This document shows, one piece after another, positions 27,132 through 36,732 of a DNA stretch of 64,000 bases. The translations under genes and the position numbers were made by a program. The first letter of the stretch is position 1. Every line of letters starts with the position of its first letter. The notes under the pieces were generated by a model. It saw nothing but the letters and a program-made list of their open reading frames with translations. It was not told the DNA's origin and searched no databases. This DNA is from Endozoicomonas sp. 8E (GTDB taxonomy: Bacteria > Pseudomonadota > Gammaproteobacteria > Pseudomonadales > Endozoicomonadaceae): positions 4,409,697 through 4,473,696 of the forward strand of contig NZ_CP120717.1 of NCBI RefSeq assembly GCF_032883915.1. Direction: 5' to 3'.

Positions 27132-28145
27132 TTAATAGACTCTTGGCTCCATCTCCAGCTCGACGCCAAACTTATTATGAACCTCAGCCTGAATATGTCT
27201 GGCCAGCCCCAGAAGATCATCGGGCTCTGCTCCACCATGATTGACAAGTACCAGAGCCTGCTTGTGATAAGTGCCTACCGATCCCTGACGAAAACCTTTC
27301 AGACCCGCCCTGTCAATCAGCCAGCCAGCGGCCAGCTTCCAGCGGCCTTCAAAGGGATAAGCAACGATGTCAGGGTAATCTGCCTGCACCTTCTTCAAAA
27401 GTGCTTCATTCACTACAGGATTCTTAAAGAAACTACCGGCATTACCCAGTTTCAAAGGGTCAGGCAATTTTTCCCTGCGAATATCAGAGACAGCATCACT
27501 GATCGCAAAAGCATCAGGGCTCCCGTCTGAGCGCCGCTCTAGTTTCTGCTGTAAATCGCCATAAGAGAGCCTGGGCGACCACCTGGCATCAAGAGCAAAC
27601 GAAACAGACGTGATGATAAAGCGGTCTCGAGCTGATTGCTTGAAGATCGAGTCACGATAGCCAAACCGGCAATCCTCAAGAGAAAAGCTTTTCAGTTCTC
27701 CGGACTGGATATCCAGTGCTTCCAAACTCCGGAAGTAATCTTTGATTTCAACGCCATAGGCACCAATGTTCTGAATCGGTGCTGCTCCTACACTCCCCGG
27801 AATCAGGGAGAGATTCTCAAACCCGAAAGCCTGTTCAGACAGAGTCCAGCGGACAAACTCATGCCAATTCTCACCCGCTCCCGCAGTCACAGTGACACAT
27901 TCATCTTCTCGGGAGATGACCTTTTTGCCAGGAATATTGATATGGACAAACAGAGCCTCCTGATCACCACTTAACACCAGATTACTACCACCACCCAGAG
28001 GAACAAGGGGTAGATTCTTTGTGCTTGCAAAAACAATGGCCTCGCGGAGATTCTCAACCGAAACGGCATCAACGAAATAACGGGCATTGACTCTGAAACC
28101 AAAGGTGTTCAGAGTCTGGAGGGAATAATTTTCAAGAATTCTCAT
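27132..28145 (-). CDS. murB: UDP-N-acetylenolpyruvoylglucosamine reductase
   Basis: MurB is the FAD enzyme that reduces enolpyruvyl-UDP-GlcNAc to UDP-MurNAc in peptidoglycan precursor synthesis. It has 337 residues and is of the E. coli type I form. It starts LENYSLQTLNTFGF, has the FAD motif VPLGGGSNLVLSGD and PGSVGAAPIQNIGAYG, and the catalytic serine lies in KLGNAGSFFKNPVV. It follows ptpA by 3 bases at the end of the exbB-to-murB run seen in Pseudomonas. Confidence 0.96.
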   Translation of the reverse strand: MRILENYSLQTLNTFGFRVNARYFVDAVSVENLREAIVFASTKNLPLVPLGGGSNLVLSGDQEALFVHINIPGKKVISREDECVTVTAGAGENWHEFVRWTLSEQAFGFENLSLIPGSVGAAPIQNIGAYGVEIKDYFRSLEALDIQSGELKSFSLEDCRFGYRDSIFKQSARDRFIITSVSFALDARWSPRLSYGDLQQKLERRSDGSPDAFAISDAVSDIRREKLPDPLKLGNAGSFFKNPVVNEALLKKVQADYPDIVAYPFEGRWKLAAGWLIDRAGLKGFRQGSVGTYHKQALVLVNHGGAEPDDLLGLARHIQAEVHNKFGVELEMEPRVY

Positions 28146-28148
28146 GAA

Positions 28149-28631
28149 CTACCGCAATTCACTCCGATCATGATGTTTGATGTGCTCCAACAGTGACACC
28201 CCTCCTTTCTCAACCAGAGAGAGCACTTCGGTAAAACCCTGTGCCCCACCATAATAGGGATCAGGCACTTCACGTTCAGAAACATCACTGAAAGACAGAA
28301 AAAGTTGTACTTTGTGGCGGTAATCAGGCGGGCAGATATCCAGCAAATCACCGAGATTACTCTCATCCATGGCCAACACATAATCAAACTCTTCAAAATC
28401 AGAGATTGAAACCTGCCGTGAACGAATAAACGACAAGTCATAGCCCAGACGTGAAGCTTCTGCCATTGACCTGCCATCGGGCTCTGCTCCCTTGTGCCAG
28501 CCACTGGTACCGGCTGAATCCACCCCGATCTGTCCAGATAAACCGGCCTGCTCCACTAAATGAACAAACACACCATGAGCGGTGGGAGAACGACAAATAT
28601 TGCCCAGACAGACAAAAAGTACCTGAATCAT
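28149..28631 (-). CDS. Low-molecular-weight protein tyrosine phosphatase
   Basis: The protein has 160 residues. The P-loop is C8-LGNIC-R14 followed by SPTA, giving the CX5R signature, and the general acid aspartate lies in VPDPYYGG. The family dephosphorylates phosphotyrosine; partners in bacteria include polysaccharide kinases, but none is present in the window. It lies between kdsB and murB, as ptpA does in Pseudomonas. Confidence 0.92.
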   Translation of the reverse strand: MIQVLFVCLGNICRSPTAHGVFVHLVEQAGLSGQIGVDSAGTSGWHKGAEPDGRSMAEASRLGYDLSFIRSRQVSISDFEEFDYVLAMDESNLGDLLDICPPDYRHKVQLFLSFSDVSEREVPDPYYGGAQGFTEVLSLVEKGGVSLLEHIKHHDRSELR

Positions 28632-28656
28632 CCTTTTACCCTTGCTTGACTGCCAA

Positions 28657-29448
28657 TCAGGAAATATCTGCCAGCCTGTTCTCCATGAGCCCCCTGATCA
28701 CTTCAAGATCGTCTTCCGTATCAACCCCGTGGGGAGGTGTCTCCATGGCGTCGGCCACATGAATACGATGACCATTCCAAAGCAGTCGCAACTGCTCAAG
28801 CGACTCAACGGACTCAACCGGACTCTGTTGCCATTGCACGTACTGATTCAACAGGTTGACACGATAAGCATAGATACCGATATGGCGTCTGAAAATATCC
28901 ACCTTGGGCAGAGCTTTACCACTGTCAGCAAACTCATCTCTGGCCCAGGGCACAGGAGCACGACTGAAGTAAAGAGCAAACCCTTCATGATCAGTCACTA
29001 CCTTGACCACATTGGGATTAAACAGATCTTCCCGATTTCGCACAGGCTCCGAAAGAGTTGCAGCACCCGCCGAGTCAACCTGTATGAGATTATTAGCCAC
29101 CTGATCGATAACTTTTGCCGGAATCAGTGGCTCATCCCCCTGCACATTAACAATCACCTCATTGTCACCCATCTCATAAAGGCGGGTCACCTCCTGAAGC
29201 CGATCGGTTCCGGAGGGATGGCCGGAGAGTGTCATGCAGGCCTCGGCATCGAAACTTTCAGCCACTTTGACAATACGCTCATCATCCGTCGCGATAATGA
29301 CGCGATTGGCGTGACTCTCACAGGCCCGCTCATAGACATGCTGAATCATGGGCTTACCACAGATATCAATCAGCGGCTTGCCGGGCAGACGACTGGAACT
29401 GAATCGGGCAGGAATAACAACAGTAAATGCAGCATTGGAAGCACTCAT
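28657..29448 (-). CDS. kdsB: CMP-KDO synthetase
   Basis: KdsB activates KDO with CTP for lipopolysaccharide inner-core synthesis. It has 263 residues, with the nucleotide-binding motif PARFSSSRLPGKPLIDI at about 13-29 and VQGDEPLIP further on. Its start codon shares one base with the stop of the Trm112-like gene (TGATG), so the two are coupled. It is in a conserved envelope operon with lpxK, ptpA and murB. Confidence 0.95.
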   Translation of the reverse strand: MSASNAAFTVVIPARFSSSRLPGKPLIDICGKPMIQHVYERACESHANRVIIATDDERIVKVAESFDAEACMTLSGHPSGTDRLQEVTRLYEMGDNEVIVNVQGDEPLIPAKVIDQVANNLIQVDSAGAATLSEPVRNREDLFNPNVVKVVTDHEGFALYFSRAPVPWARDEFADSGKALPKVDIFRRHIGIYAYRVNLLNQYVQWQQSPVESVESLEQLRLLWNGHRIHVADAMETPPHGVDTEDDLEVIRGLMENRLADIS

Positions 29449-29669
29449 CAGGCTGACGTATCCTCTTGGGAAGGTGTCGCTCCGCCACCTTCAAGCCGCT
29501 CATCAGCAGTCAGGGTGCGGGCTTCGTTTTCCAGCATAACAGGAATACCATCACGAATGGGATAGGCCATGCCGCAGGGACGACAAATCAGCTCAGCCGC
29601 TGATTTGTCGTATTTCAGATCGCCCTTGCAGTGGGGACAGGCCAGAATCTCAAACAGCTTCTTGTCCAT
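29448..29669 (-). CDS. Trm112-family zinc-ribbon protein
   Basis: The small protein has 73 residues starting [16 protein letters not shown]. Four cysteines (C11, C14, C29, C32) form the zinc site seen in Trm112/YcaR proteins. The family activates methyltransferases in eukaryotes and archaea; the bacterial role is less clear. A longer upstream frame exists, but the ATG at 29669 gives the family N-terminus. It overlaps lpxK by 20 bases and kdsB by one, as in Pseudomonas and E. coli (ycaR). The C-terminal 20 residues are unconserved. Confidence 0.87.
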   Translation of the reverse strand: MDKKLFEILACPHCKGDLKYDKSAAELICRPCGMAYPIRDGIPVMLENEARTLTADERLEGGGATPSQEDTSA

Positions 29670-30711
29670 GGGTATCCTTATCAGGCCGACTCTGCGGCCC
29701 ATGAGTTTCAATCAGTGTCAGAATTCGTTCAAAAACCGACTCAGGCACCTTTGCCTGGACCGGCAGAAACCAGAAACGGGATTCTGCGAAAGCAGAGCAT
29801 TTTACTGCATCCTTGGCCGTCATGATAACAGGCAGATTGTCCCGAAACTGAAAATCTTCTTTCCTGAACCCATAATGATCGGGAAAAGGATGGGGAATTA
29901 CCTCGTATCCAAGCTTTTCCAGCGTTTTGAAAAAGCGCTCCGGATTACCGATACCTGCCACGGCATGTACTTTTCCGGAGGCAGGAGGCTGGTCTGTATT
30001 TTGCCCATTGACAGGCTTGAGTGCACCTGGCTCAAGGGAAAAACGTTCAGAGTGACAATCCAGCGTCCCGGAGGGCTCGCCATTGATCAGCACCTGATCC
30101 ACTTCCCTGAGTCTGTCCGGGGGTTCCCTGAGAGGTCCGGCAGGCAGAACGAGACCATTACCCAGCATTCTCTGGCCATCAATCACCACCAATTCAACGT
30201 GGCGATCAAGATTATAGTGCTGAAGACCATCATCAGCGATGACCAGATTACACTTTTTCTCTTCAATCAACGCTTTCGCTGCTGAAACCCGATCCGGGTC
30301 AACCATAATCGGGATATTCAACTGCTGAGCCAACATTACAGGTTCATCCCCAACCAGAGCAGGATCAGAGCCAGGCAATACTTCCGCGGGTAAATGAATG
30401 CCCTTACCGGCTCCAAAGCCCCTACTGGCAATCCCGGGCTTGAATCCCTGCTGGATTAATTTTGCCACCAGACTGGCTACAAAAGGCGTTTTACCTGTGC
30501 CCCCTACCGTAATGTTGCCAACGATAATAACAGGAACAGGCGACTGCCAGCGCTCTGAGCGCTCTAGCTTTACCCGGCGGCTTTGGGCGATTCGAGCGAA
30601 TAAAAAGGACAGTGGAAGCAACAGTCGGGTCCAGCACCCACTGCCGTACCATGACTTGAGAACCGAGTCACTGAGTACCGCCTGCCAACGACGAGATTCC
30701 TTGCTTTCCAT
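29650..30711 (-). CDS. lpxK: Tetraacyldisaccharide 4'-kinase
   Basis: LpxK phosphorylates the lipid A precursor at the inner membrane to make lipid IVA. It has 353 residues. The P-loop [11 protein letters not shown] is at 65-75 and an N-terminal hydrophobic segment ([13 protein letters not shown]) anchors the enzyme. DDGLQHY, another family motif, is also present. It lies downstream of exbD with a terminator between, and overlaps the Trm112 gene. Confidence 0.94.
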   Translation of the reverse strand: MESKESRRWQAVLSDSVLKSWYGSGCWTRLLLPLSFLFARIAQSRRVKLERSERWQSPVPVIIVGNITVGGTGKTPFVASLVAKLIQQGFKPGIASRGFGAGKGIHLPAEVLPGSDPALVGDEPVMLAQQLNIPIMVDPDRVSAAKALIEEKKCNLVIADDGLQHYNLDRHVELVVIDGQRMLGNGLVLPAGPLREPPDRLREVDQVLINGEPSGTLDCHSERFSLEPGALKPVNGQNTDQPPASGKVHAVAGIGNPERFFKTLEKLGYEVIPHPFPDHYGFRKEDFQFRDNLPVIMTAKDAVKCSAFAESRFWFLPVQAKVPESVFERILTLIETHGPQSRPDKDTHGQEAV

Positions 30712-30734
30712 AGGGGGGGTCAGTCGCTCTCGTA

Positions 30735-30771
30735 AGAAAAAAATGCCAACGCAGTCTTTAGTGACTGCGTT
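30735..30771 (-). terminator. Intrinsic terminator between exbD and lpxK
   Basis: A stem of AACGCAGTC (30748-30756) with GACTGCGTT (30763-30771) is followed on the minus strand by GGCA and seven T residues. It may reduce read-through from exbBD into lpxK. Confidence 0.6.
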
Positions 30772-30809
30772 TGTACCAGAGGTAACAGGCCTTTCAGGCT
30801 CATTTACCG

Positions 30810-31241
30810 TTACTGTTCCGATTCTACCGGTTTGCGCGTTGTCATGCTGAGGTTGGCAAAACCGAGCTGACCGGCAGCATCCATGGCGGTGACCACTGAC
30901 TGATAAGGTGTCTTGGCGTCTGCCGTAATAGTAAGAGGCAGATTGGAGTCTCCCTCACTGACTTTTGCCAGGGCATTTTTCAATGTGTCCAAACCACTGT
31001 TCACAAGAGACTGGCCATTCACCGCATAATTACCTTCACGGCTGATGGTAATTTCCACCTGAGTTTTCTCAACAGACGCGCTTTGCTCTCCACTGGCTTC
31101 CGGTAAATCAATGGCTAACTGAGTCTCTTTGGTGAAGGTCGTCGAGACCATAAAGAAGATCAGCAACAGAAAGACCACATCAATCAGCGGTGTCAGGTTC
31201 AGCGAGACTTCTTCCCGGGACTGGCGACGAAATTTCATCAC
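30810..31241 (-). CDS. exbD: ExbD/TolR-family biopolymer transport protein
   Basis: The protein has 143 residues, with a single span at about 18-38 containing the proton-conducting aspartate D21 (LTPLIDVVFLLLIFFMVS) and a periplasmic domain. With ExbB it forms the proton-driven motor that energises outer-membrane transport through a TonB partner, which is not in the window. Its start overlaps the exbB stop by 4 bases. This copy precedes lpxK, as in Pseudomonas exbB-exbD-lpxK. Confidence 0.9.
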   Translation of the reverse strand: MMKFRRQSREEVSLNLTPLIDVVFLLLIFFMVSTTFTKETQLAIDLPEASGEQSASVEKTQVEITISREGNYAVNGQSLVNSGLDTLKNALAKVSEGDSNLPLTITADAKTPYQSVVTAMDAAGQLGFANLSMTTRKPVESEQ

Positions 31242-31867
31242 TTGCCCTCGCGGTCTTTCAGCTTACGCTCTCCCTGGAGCACTTCCACCAGCTTGGTGGC
31301 TTCCTGCTCCATAGTCACCACCAGTTCATCCACACGACGGGTAAAATAACGGTGAAAGATCAGACTGGGAATCGCAACGGTCAGACCAGCTGCAGTGGTG
31401 ATCAGGGCTTTGGAGATCCCCCCTGCCAGCACACCGGCATTTCCTGTACCTTCCAGCATGATCACTGTAAACACATCAATCATACCAATGACCGTGCCCA
31501 GCAGGCCCAGCAAAGGGGCAATGGCAGCCACCGTTCCCAAGGTATTCAGATAACGCTCCAGCTCATGGATAACCCTGCCTGCCTGTTCCTCAATACTTTC
31601 TTTCATGATATCGCGGCCATAGCGGGCATTACTGATGCCTGCAGCAAGGATTTCACCCAACGGAGACCCACCCCTCAAGCCACTGACTTTCTTGCTGTCC
31701 AGATCATTATTCTTTATCCACTTCCAGACCTGAGACAAAGTATTTCTGGGTGCAATACGCGACGGTCTGAGCGTCCAGAGACGTTCAAAAATAATCGCCA
31801 TGGCAATGACAGAACTAAGCAGGATTGGCAACATCAGCCAACCACCGGATTTCACCAACTCGAACAC
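31238..31867 (-). CDS. exbB: ExbB/TolQ/MotA-family proton channel
   Basis: The protein has 209 residues with three hydrophobic spans: one near the N-terminus (GGWLMLPILLSSVIAMAII) and two in the second half around IAPLLGLLGTVIGMIDVF and the GISKALITTAAGLTVAIP segment. The last is the MotA/TolQ/ExbB signature. It is the first gene of the exbB-exbD pair, downstream of comEC. Confidence 0.9.
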   Translation of the reverse strand: MFELVKSGGWLMLPILLSSVIAMAIIFERLWTLRPSRIAPRNTLSQVWKWIKNNDLDSKKVSGLRGGSPLGEILAAGISNARYGRDIMKESIEEQAGRVIHELERYLNTLGTVAAIAPLLGLLGTVIGMIDVFTVIMLEGTGNAGVLAGGISKALITTAAGLTVAIPSLIFHRYFTRRVDELVVTMEQEATKLVEVLQGERKLKDREGK

Positions 31868-31998
31868 AGCCCATTCCCTTCCAGAAGCCTGTTTAATAGA
31901 AAGACTCTATCATAGAGCATCGGCTTAAAACCACGCACACATGCGTCTCAACTCTAATATTGCTAACAACCTAAGTGCAAACATTGGACAGCCCCTTC

Positions 31999-34455
31999 TC
32001 AGCGCCACCAGTATCTGGCACTTTGACTTTTGTACTTTTTCACGGTCTCAGGCTCCTTCCCCATAACAAAACTGAGGGTTCCTGAACTGGCCGTGTTGAA
32101 GAGAGCCGCTCCCAGTTGTTCAACCCGGCTCAGGGTTTCTGCCGTCGGGTGTCCAAATGGATTTCGATAACCCGATGACACCAATACCTGTGATGGGTTG
32201 ACCTGGGATAGAAACGCCTTTGAGCCTGAAAAGCGGCTGCCGTGATGGGGAAGCAGAAGATAATCTGCCTCAAGATTTTCAACCTGACTGATTAAATAAG
32301 ACTCGGTTTTTTTGCCAATATCGCCGGTCAGGAGCAACTTTTCAGTGCCGGCTGTCACTTTCAAAACACAGGATCGCTCATTATCAGAAACCGATAATCG
32401 GCTGCCTGACAAAACCTCGAACGCCACTCCATCCCATTGCCATTTCATTCCGGGCAGACAGGGGCTCATTGCCCCTTCAAACCCGGCAACTGCAGAGCCT
32501 GAAATAATCTCTGCTTCAGGGAATCGCTGATGAATCAAGTCAAGCCCACCAGAATGATCATTATCACCATGGGAAATCATGACACGGTCCACCCGGTCAA
32601 TACCAAAGCGATTAAGGTAAGGAACAATGATACCATCCACCGAGTTGAAACGGCCTCTGGAAGCCACTCCGGTATCATACAGCAGTGTGTTTCGACGAGT
32701 TTGCAAGACCACTGCAACACCCTGCCCCACATCCAGTACGGCCACTTTCACTTCACCTGTTTCAAGATAATCCTTGATGGGGAAAAACAGAGGCAGAAGA
32801 AAAAAGGGGAAAAGCACCCTCAACCCAAGCCCTCCGGGTGAAGCCAGAATCAATACGGCTACTGCCATCAGGAGAACTTGTGTCAGTCCTATGCTGACCT
32901 CGGGTATGAAGACTGGCAATGAGGATACAGCGGCCAATCCCATGTCCCATAACCTGAAAGTACCATCCAGAAAATGAAGAATCCCGTTAGAGAGCGAAGT
33001 AAAAACAGGCTGAAAGGCCAAAGCAAGAAAAGCTGCAGGCACCACCAGCAGCCCCATAACAGGAATCGCAACGAGATTAATCAGCGGTGAAAACAGAGAT
33101 ACCGACTGCTCATTGAATAACAACATGGGAGCCAGCATCAGGAAAACCAGCCATTGAGGTCTGAGCCAAAGCTTCGACCTGGCGCCCATACTGACATCGT
33201 CATCAGCTTTCATGCAAAGCCGTCCACAACAGCCGTAAAGCAAAATACCCACCGCCGAAAAGGAATACCAGAATCCGGCACTGGTTATAGCCAGAGGCTC
33301 GATAGACAATACGACACAAAGCGCCAACAGGAACAACGTCAGGGGTCTGGCTTTAATACCCAGTAAAGGGCCCGATAATGCCAGACCGGTCATCACCAGC
33401 GCTCTCTGAACCGGTACCGTAAAACCTGCCATAAAGGCATACATCAGGGCAAACAAGAGCCCTGCTCCAGCCGCATATCGGGGTAAGGTAATCTTCCTGA
33501 GAGGAACAACGCCTGTTTGTGCCAGCATCATCATTAGCCAGTAACCTACAGCCGCCATAAGACCTATGTGCAGTCCCGAGATCACCATTAAATGAGTTGT
33601 ACCCGTCTGATTCAACCACTGCCATTGCTGCTGAGAGATTCCTGACTTGTCACCAATTAACAGCGCCGATAACAAGCCGGCAGAATGCTCGCTGCAATGT
33701 TGATAGAGCCAGTTTCGCACAGCACTTCTAAAGCGGCTTCTGAAGAAAACCATGCTATCAGAAGTCGCTATTTTTTCGCCTGTTTTGACATAACCCGTAG
33801 CCTGAATGTTCTCTCTGGCTGCCCAGGCCTCTCTGTCGAAAGCCCCAGGACTTCGATTGCCCTGAGGGTGCTTGATCCGAACCTGTAATTTCCATAACTC
33901 TCCAGCCTGAACTTCAGGTGCCCGGTACCAGCTGAGTCGAATCTTTTTAAGATACCCGGCAGTCTTTCCCTCCAGCGTTTTCACATTAAAATCAAAGCGG
34001 GTAAGATGTGGATGATAAGCAGGAATATCAGAGATAAATCCTGTTACTATCATCGCTCTGCTTTCTTGCTCAGTGTTGATCCAGCTCTTCTTAAGCCCAT
34101 CAGCATGTAAAAATCCTGTAAAGATTCCGATCAACCCCAACCCGGCATAAAGGAGAATAGGCACCGAAAAACCATTCAGGAGATAACTAACACCTGGCAA
34201 AATGCTCCGAAGGCTTCGATAGCCTTTATAAAATCTCCGGAATCTCAACACTCTGTTTAATGGCACAGAGTCTGGGGTTTGGACGACTCCAGCCTCCATG
34301 ATGACATGCAGCAGCCCGGTTATAATCAACAGCACGCCCAGGACGCCGATAACCCTGATAGACATATCGCCTGGTATTGTCGGAAAAAGAACCGTCAGCA
34401 CTATTCCCGATAAATAGCTACAGTATGCTGTGGGAAGATAGATAGTGTGTTTCAT
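31999..34455 (-). CDS. comEC: DNA internalisation protein ComEC/Rec2
   Basis: This inner-membrane channel takes up single-stranded DNA during transformation. The 818-residue protein has N-terminal spans, a DUF4131-type region, the competence domain (HLMVISGLHIGLMAAVGYWL with many helices), and a C-terminal metallo-beta-lactamase-like domain with the SHGDNDHSGG motif. In Pseudomonas it also lies next to exbB. A ComEA-like helix-hairpin-helix protein is encoded at 42.3 kb, so uptake parts are present, though competence itself is unproven. Confidence 0.92.
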   Translation of the reverse strand: MKHTIYLPTAYCSYLSGIVLTVLFPTIPGDMSIRVIGVLGVLLIITGLLHVIMEAGVVQTPDSVPLNRVLRFRRFYKGYRSLRSILPGVSYLLNGFSVPILLYAGLGLIGIFTGFLHADGLKKSWINTEQESRAMIVTGFISDIPAYHPHLTRFDFNVKTLEGKTAGYLKKIRLSWYRAPEVQAGELWKLQVRIKHPQGNRSPGAFDREAWAARENIQATGYVKTGEKIATSDSMVFFRSRFRSAVRNWLYQHCSEHSAGLLSALLIGDKSGISQQQWQWLNQTGTTHLMVISGLHIGLMAAVGYWLMMMLAQTGVVPLRKITLPRYAAGAGLLFALMYAFMAGFTVPVQRALVMTGLALSGPLLGIKARPLTLFLLALCVVLSIEPLAITSAGFWYSFSAVGILLYGCCGRLCMKADDDVSMGARSKLWLRPQWLVFLMLAPMLLFNEQSVSLFSPLINLVAIPVMGLLVVPAAFLALAFQPVFTSLSNGILHFLDGTFRLWDMGLAAVSSLPVFIPEVSIGLTQVLLMAVAVLILASPGGLGLRVLFPFFLLPLFFPIKDYLETGEVKVAVLDVGQGVAVVLQTRRNTLLYDTGVASRGRFNSVDGIIVPYLNRFGIDRVDRVMISHGDNDHSGGLDLIHQRFPEAEIISGSAVAGFEGAMSPCLPGMKWQWDGVAFEVLSGSRLSVSDNERSCVLKVTAGTEKLLLTGDIGKKTESYLISQVENLEADYLLLPHHGSRFSGSKAFLSQVNPSQVLVSSGYRNPFGHPTAETLSRVEQLGAALFNTASSGTLSFVMGKEPETVKKYKSQSARYWWR

Positions 34456-34784
34456 TTAATCAGTGCATAATGTCGCGCTTTTTGCAGAGAACCCAACGTC
34501 AGACCCAAGATCAGTTTAACGTTTGGATCAGGCTCTCAGCATAGTCATCAAGATTGGATTATGCTGAAAGGTATGCTGGTTAGATGGCTTTCAACCAACC
34601 AATTCTGCAAGGCAATGACAGGCTGAGTGGTAAATGCTCACAAGATTGCCTGATCAAAACAACCGGAGACGACCGACTTTTAAGGTGTGAATCACTAAAC
34701 TCGATTCGCTAATTATGGAACGGTATTTCCACACTGAAGACTGGAAATCAGTCTCAGATCAGAGAAAGAGTACAGTTAAGGGAC
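34456..34784. other. Divergent comEC-DUF2062 gap
   Basis: This 329-base region separates divergent genes. I see one inverted repeat, TCAGCATA (about 34535-34542) with TATGCTGA (about 34559-34567), which could be an operator or a leader hairpin. A short AAGGG precedes the DUF2062 start. Nothing here suggests a gene. Confidence 0.4.
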
Positions 34785-35312
34785 ATGGCGAGGAAACTGA
34801 TAAAACGCTATCTGCCGGATCCGGGAACCATCAAGGGCAACCGCCATCTTCGGTTTCTGGGCAGCACTATCCATGACGCCAACCTATGGCACCTGAATCG
34901 TCGCTCTGCAGCCAGCGCTTTTTTTGTGGGTGTGTTTTGTGCCTTTATCCCCATCCCTTTCCAAATGGTTGTGGCTGCTGCTATGGCCGTGGTATTCCGC
35001 TGCAACCTACCCCTCTCGGTAGCTCTCGTCTGGATCACCAATCCGGTCACTATGCCAGCCATATTTTATTTCACCTATAAGGTGGGATGCTACATTCTGG
35101 ATGTCCCCATCAGCGAAACCCCTTTTGAGCTCTCGGCACATAGCCTGGGTGTTGAATTGGCCAGAATCTGGAAACCCCTGTATCTGGGCTCATTAGTTAC
35201 CGGTGTTATTCTGGGTTTTCTTGGCTACCTGCTGATCAGGCTATACTGGCGCTGGAATGTCGTTCACAACTGGCGCCAGCGACGCAAACGTACAATATGC
35301 AAAAAGTCATAG
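34785..35312 (+). CDS. DUF2062 membrane protein
   Basis: The protein has 175 residues. The family motifs NRRSAASAFFVGVFCAFIPIPFQM and WITNPVTMPAIFYFTYKVG are present (given here only in part), with two to three spans and a C-terminal span followed by a basic tail. The function is unknown; in some species fused forms carry glycosyltransferase domains. In Pseudomonas it also lies next to comEC, so it marks the end of the conserved block. Confidence 0.85.
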   Translation: MARKLIKRYLPDPGTIKGNRHLRFLGSTIHDANLWHLNRRSAASAFFVGVFCAFIPIPFQMVVAAAMAVVFRCNLPLSVALVWITNPVTMPAIFYFTYKVGCYILDVPISETPFELSAHSLGVELARIWKPLYLGSLVTGVILGFLGYLLIRLYWRWNVVHNWRQRRKRTICKKS

Positions 35313-35508
35313 GCCCTTCTTTGCCCAAATGTCCCTTATGGACATTATTCCAGTCCGGGGTATAAAGGGATAAATTTCACTTAAAATGCGACATTTTTAT
35401 TCTATTACTATGGACAGGAGATCGCTGTCTTCCTATAGTTATCGCCATGAGTTAGAGCACTCACCTTTCGAAAACTTTTTTTGACTCCTCGGTAATCCAA
35501 ATACTGCC

Positions 35509-35799
35509 ATGCAAAGAAGCTTCCAAAAGCGCAAGCCAAAGCTGGAAGGTCGCGGTGTGCTTGAGAACATCAGCACCGAAGGCCCACACAGTGACTGGCT
35601 GGGTATGCCCGATTATTACATCCACACACTGACCATATCCGATGATGAATATAAGTACCTCTCAGCCGACAAGACCTTAGATGTCAATGTGGGCGATACT
35701 GTCGTCTTCCGCTATAAAGAGCAGAGCAATGAAAAGCGTATCGACAAACGTTCTCTGGGTATCTACATTGACCCAAGCCAGTATATGAGCGACAACTGA
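35509..35799 (+). CDS. Hypothetical protein, 96 residues
   Basis: I do not recognise this protein. It is soluble by composition, with a basic N-terminal stretch (QRSFQKRKPKLEGRG), a central YYIHTLTISDDEYKYL and a VGDTVVFRYKEQ segment that suggests a small beta-barrel. No ribosome site stands out before the ATG. It starts a mosaic region after the conserved comEC block, and a mobile mini-element follows 155 bases later. Confidence 0.5.
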   Translation: MQRSFQKRKPKLEGRGVLENISTEGPHSDWLGMPDYYIHTLTISDDEYKYLSADKTLDVNVGDTVVFRYKEQSNEKRIDKRSLGIYIDPSQYMSDN

Positions 35800-35954
35800 T
35801 CGGTACTTTCTGAGCTGCACTTCCACTGAAGTGCAGTTTGTGCGGGGCTCCGCTCCATATAGCTCTCCTTCCAGCAAGCTCCCCATTGATACACCGGATA
35901 AAGTTCAGGGCTGTGGCTGCATGCCCAACCATAAGTCTCACATCATCATTATTA

Positions 35955-36168
35955 CTAGGAGCCTGACCGAGAATAGCGCCCGTAGCGAGGACGGCAGAAA
36001 ATTGAGGATGAAAATTCGGTTTTGTAAGGAGAATAGCGAGCTATTTGACGAACAAAAGCGGATTTTCAGACCAATTTGCTGCCGCCGCACGACTGCATGG
36101 ATGCAGGAGCTAGAGCAACGCAGGAGCAGTTGCCGCGTAGGGCAGTCTATTCTCGGTCAGGCTCCTAG
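35955..36168. repeat. CTAG-ended palindromic mini-element, copy C (214 bp)
   Basis: This diverged, longer copy starts CTAGGAGCCTGACCGAGAAT and ends with its reverse complement (ATTCTCGGTCAGGCTCCTAG). The inside keeps the family blocks CGTAGCGAGGA, AATTGAGGAT, GGAGAATAGCGAGCTATTTG and AGACCAATTTG, then has about 45 extra bases near the right end. It lies 18 bases before the 3' end of the next gene. The rest of the 35800-36186 gap holds nothing I can identify. Confidence 0.8.
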
Positions 36169-36186
36169 CCATCCATGGCTCCACTC

Positions 36187-36732
36187 TTATTCTACGTAAG
36201 GATATGCAAGGGTCATTCGATGGTTAGAAAGCTTTATAGTCACCTTTGATTGCCATGAAGGATCATACCTCTCCACAACACCTCGCACTGTCAGATAACT
36301 CTTAGAACCCTTTCCTATGAATTCACCATTAATCTCTCCACTTAGCGTCTTCCCATGAAGATTGATGTTCTGAAACCAAAAGCTGAAATGGTTGCCATTG
36401 CACAGGTTGGCCAAATCCGCTGAGTTACCATAGGGATTGACCAAAAAATACTCTTCTCTGCCATCAGGAACCAGTTGCAGGGTCAAAACCATGAGACCGC
36501 CAGGATTCACATGCAGTTTCAGGAGGAGTTTGTTAATGCCTATGTTATGCAATTTGGCCAGATACTTAGCATCAAGCCTGTAGGTCCCTGCTGGAATGGC
36601 GCAGGGAGTAATCGCCTGTCCAAATACATGCGGCGGAGGCATTGTGTCGTAGCCAGGATAAGGTGGGAACTCAAAGCCAATGGCAAAAACCAGCTGTGGA
36701 ATAGCCCATAGGCTGTACCAGTATCTTTTCAT
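36187..36732 (-). CDS. Hypothetical secreted protein, 181 residues
   Basis: No family is recognised. The N-terminus (MKRYWYSLWAIPQLVFAIGF) looks like a signal peptide or anchor, then comes a proline-rich stretch (FEFPPYPGYDTMPPP). The rest is beta-rich with LLLKLHVNPGGLMVLTLQL and GEINGEFIGKGSKSYLTVRG, which suggests a periplasmic or exported beta-sandwich. It ends beside mini-element copy C. It is divergent from the region before blc. Confidence 0.55.
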   Translation of the reverse strand: MKRYWYSLWAIPQLVFAIGFEFPPYPGYDTMPPPHVFGQAITPCAIPAGTYRLDAKYLAKLHNIGINKLLLKLHVNPGGLMVLTLQLVPDGREEYFLVNPYGNSADLANLCNGNHFSFWFQNINLHGKTLSGEINGEFIGKGSKSYLTVRGVVERYDPSWQSKVTIKLSNHRMTLAYPYVE

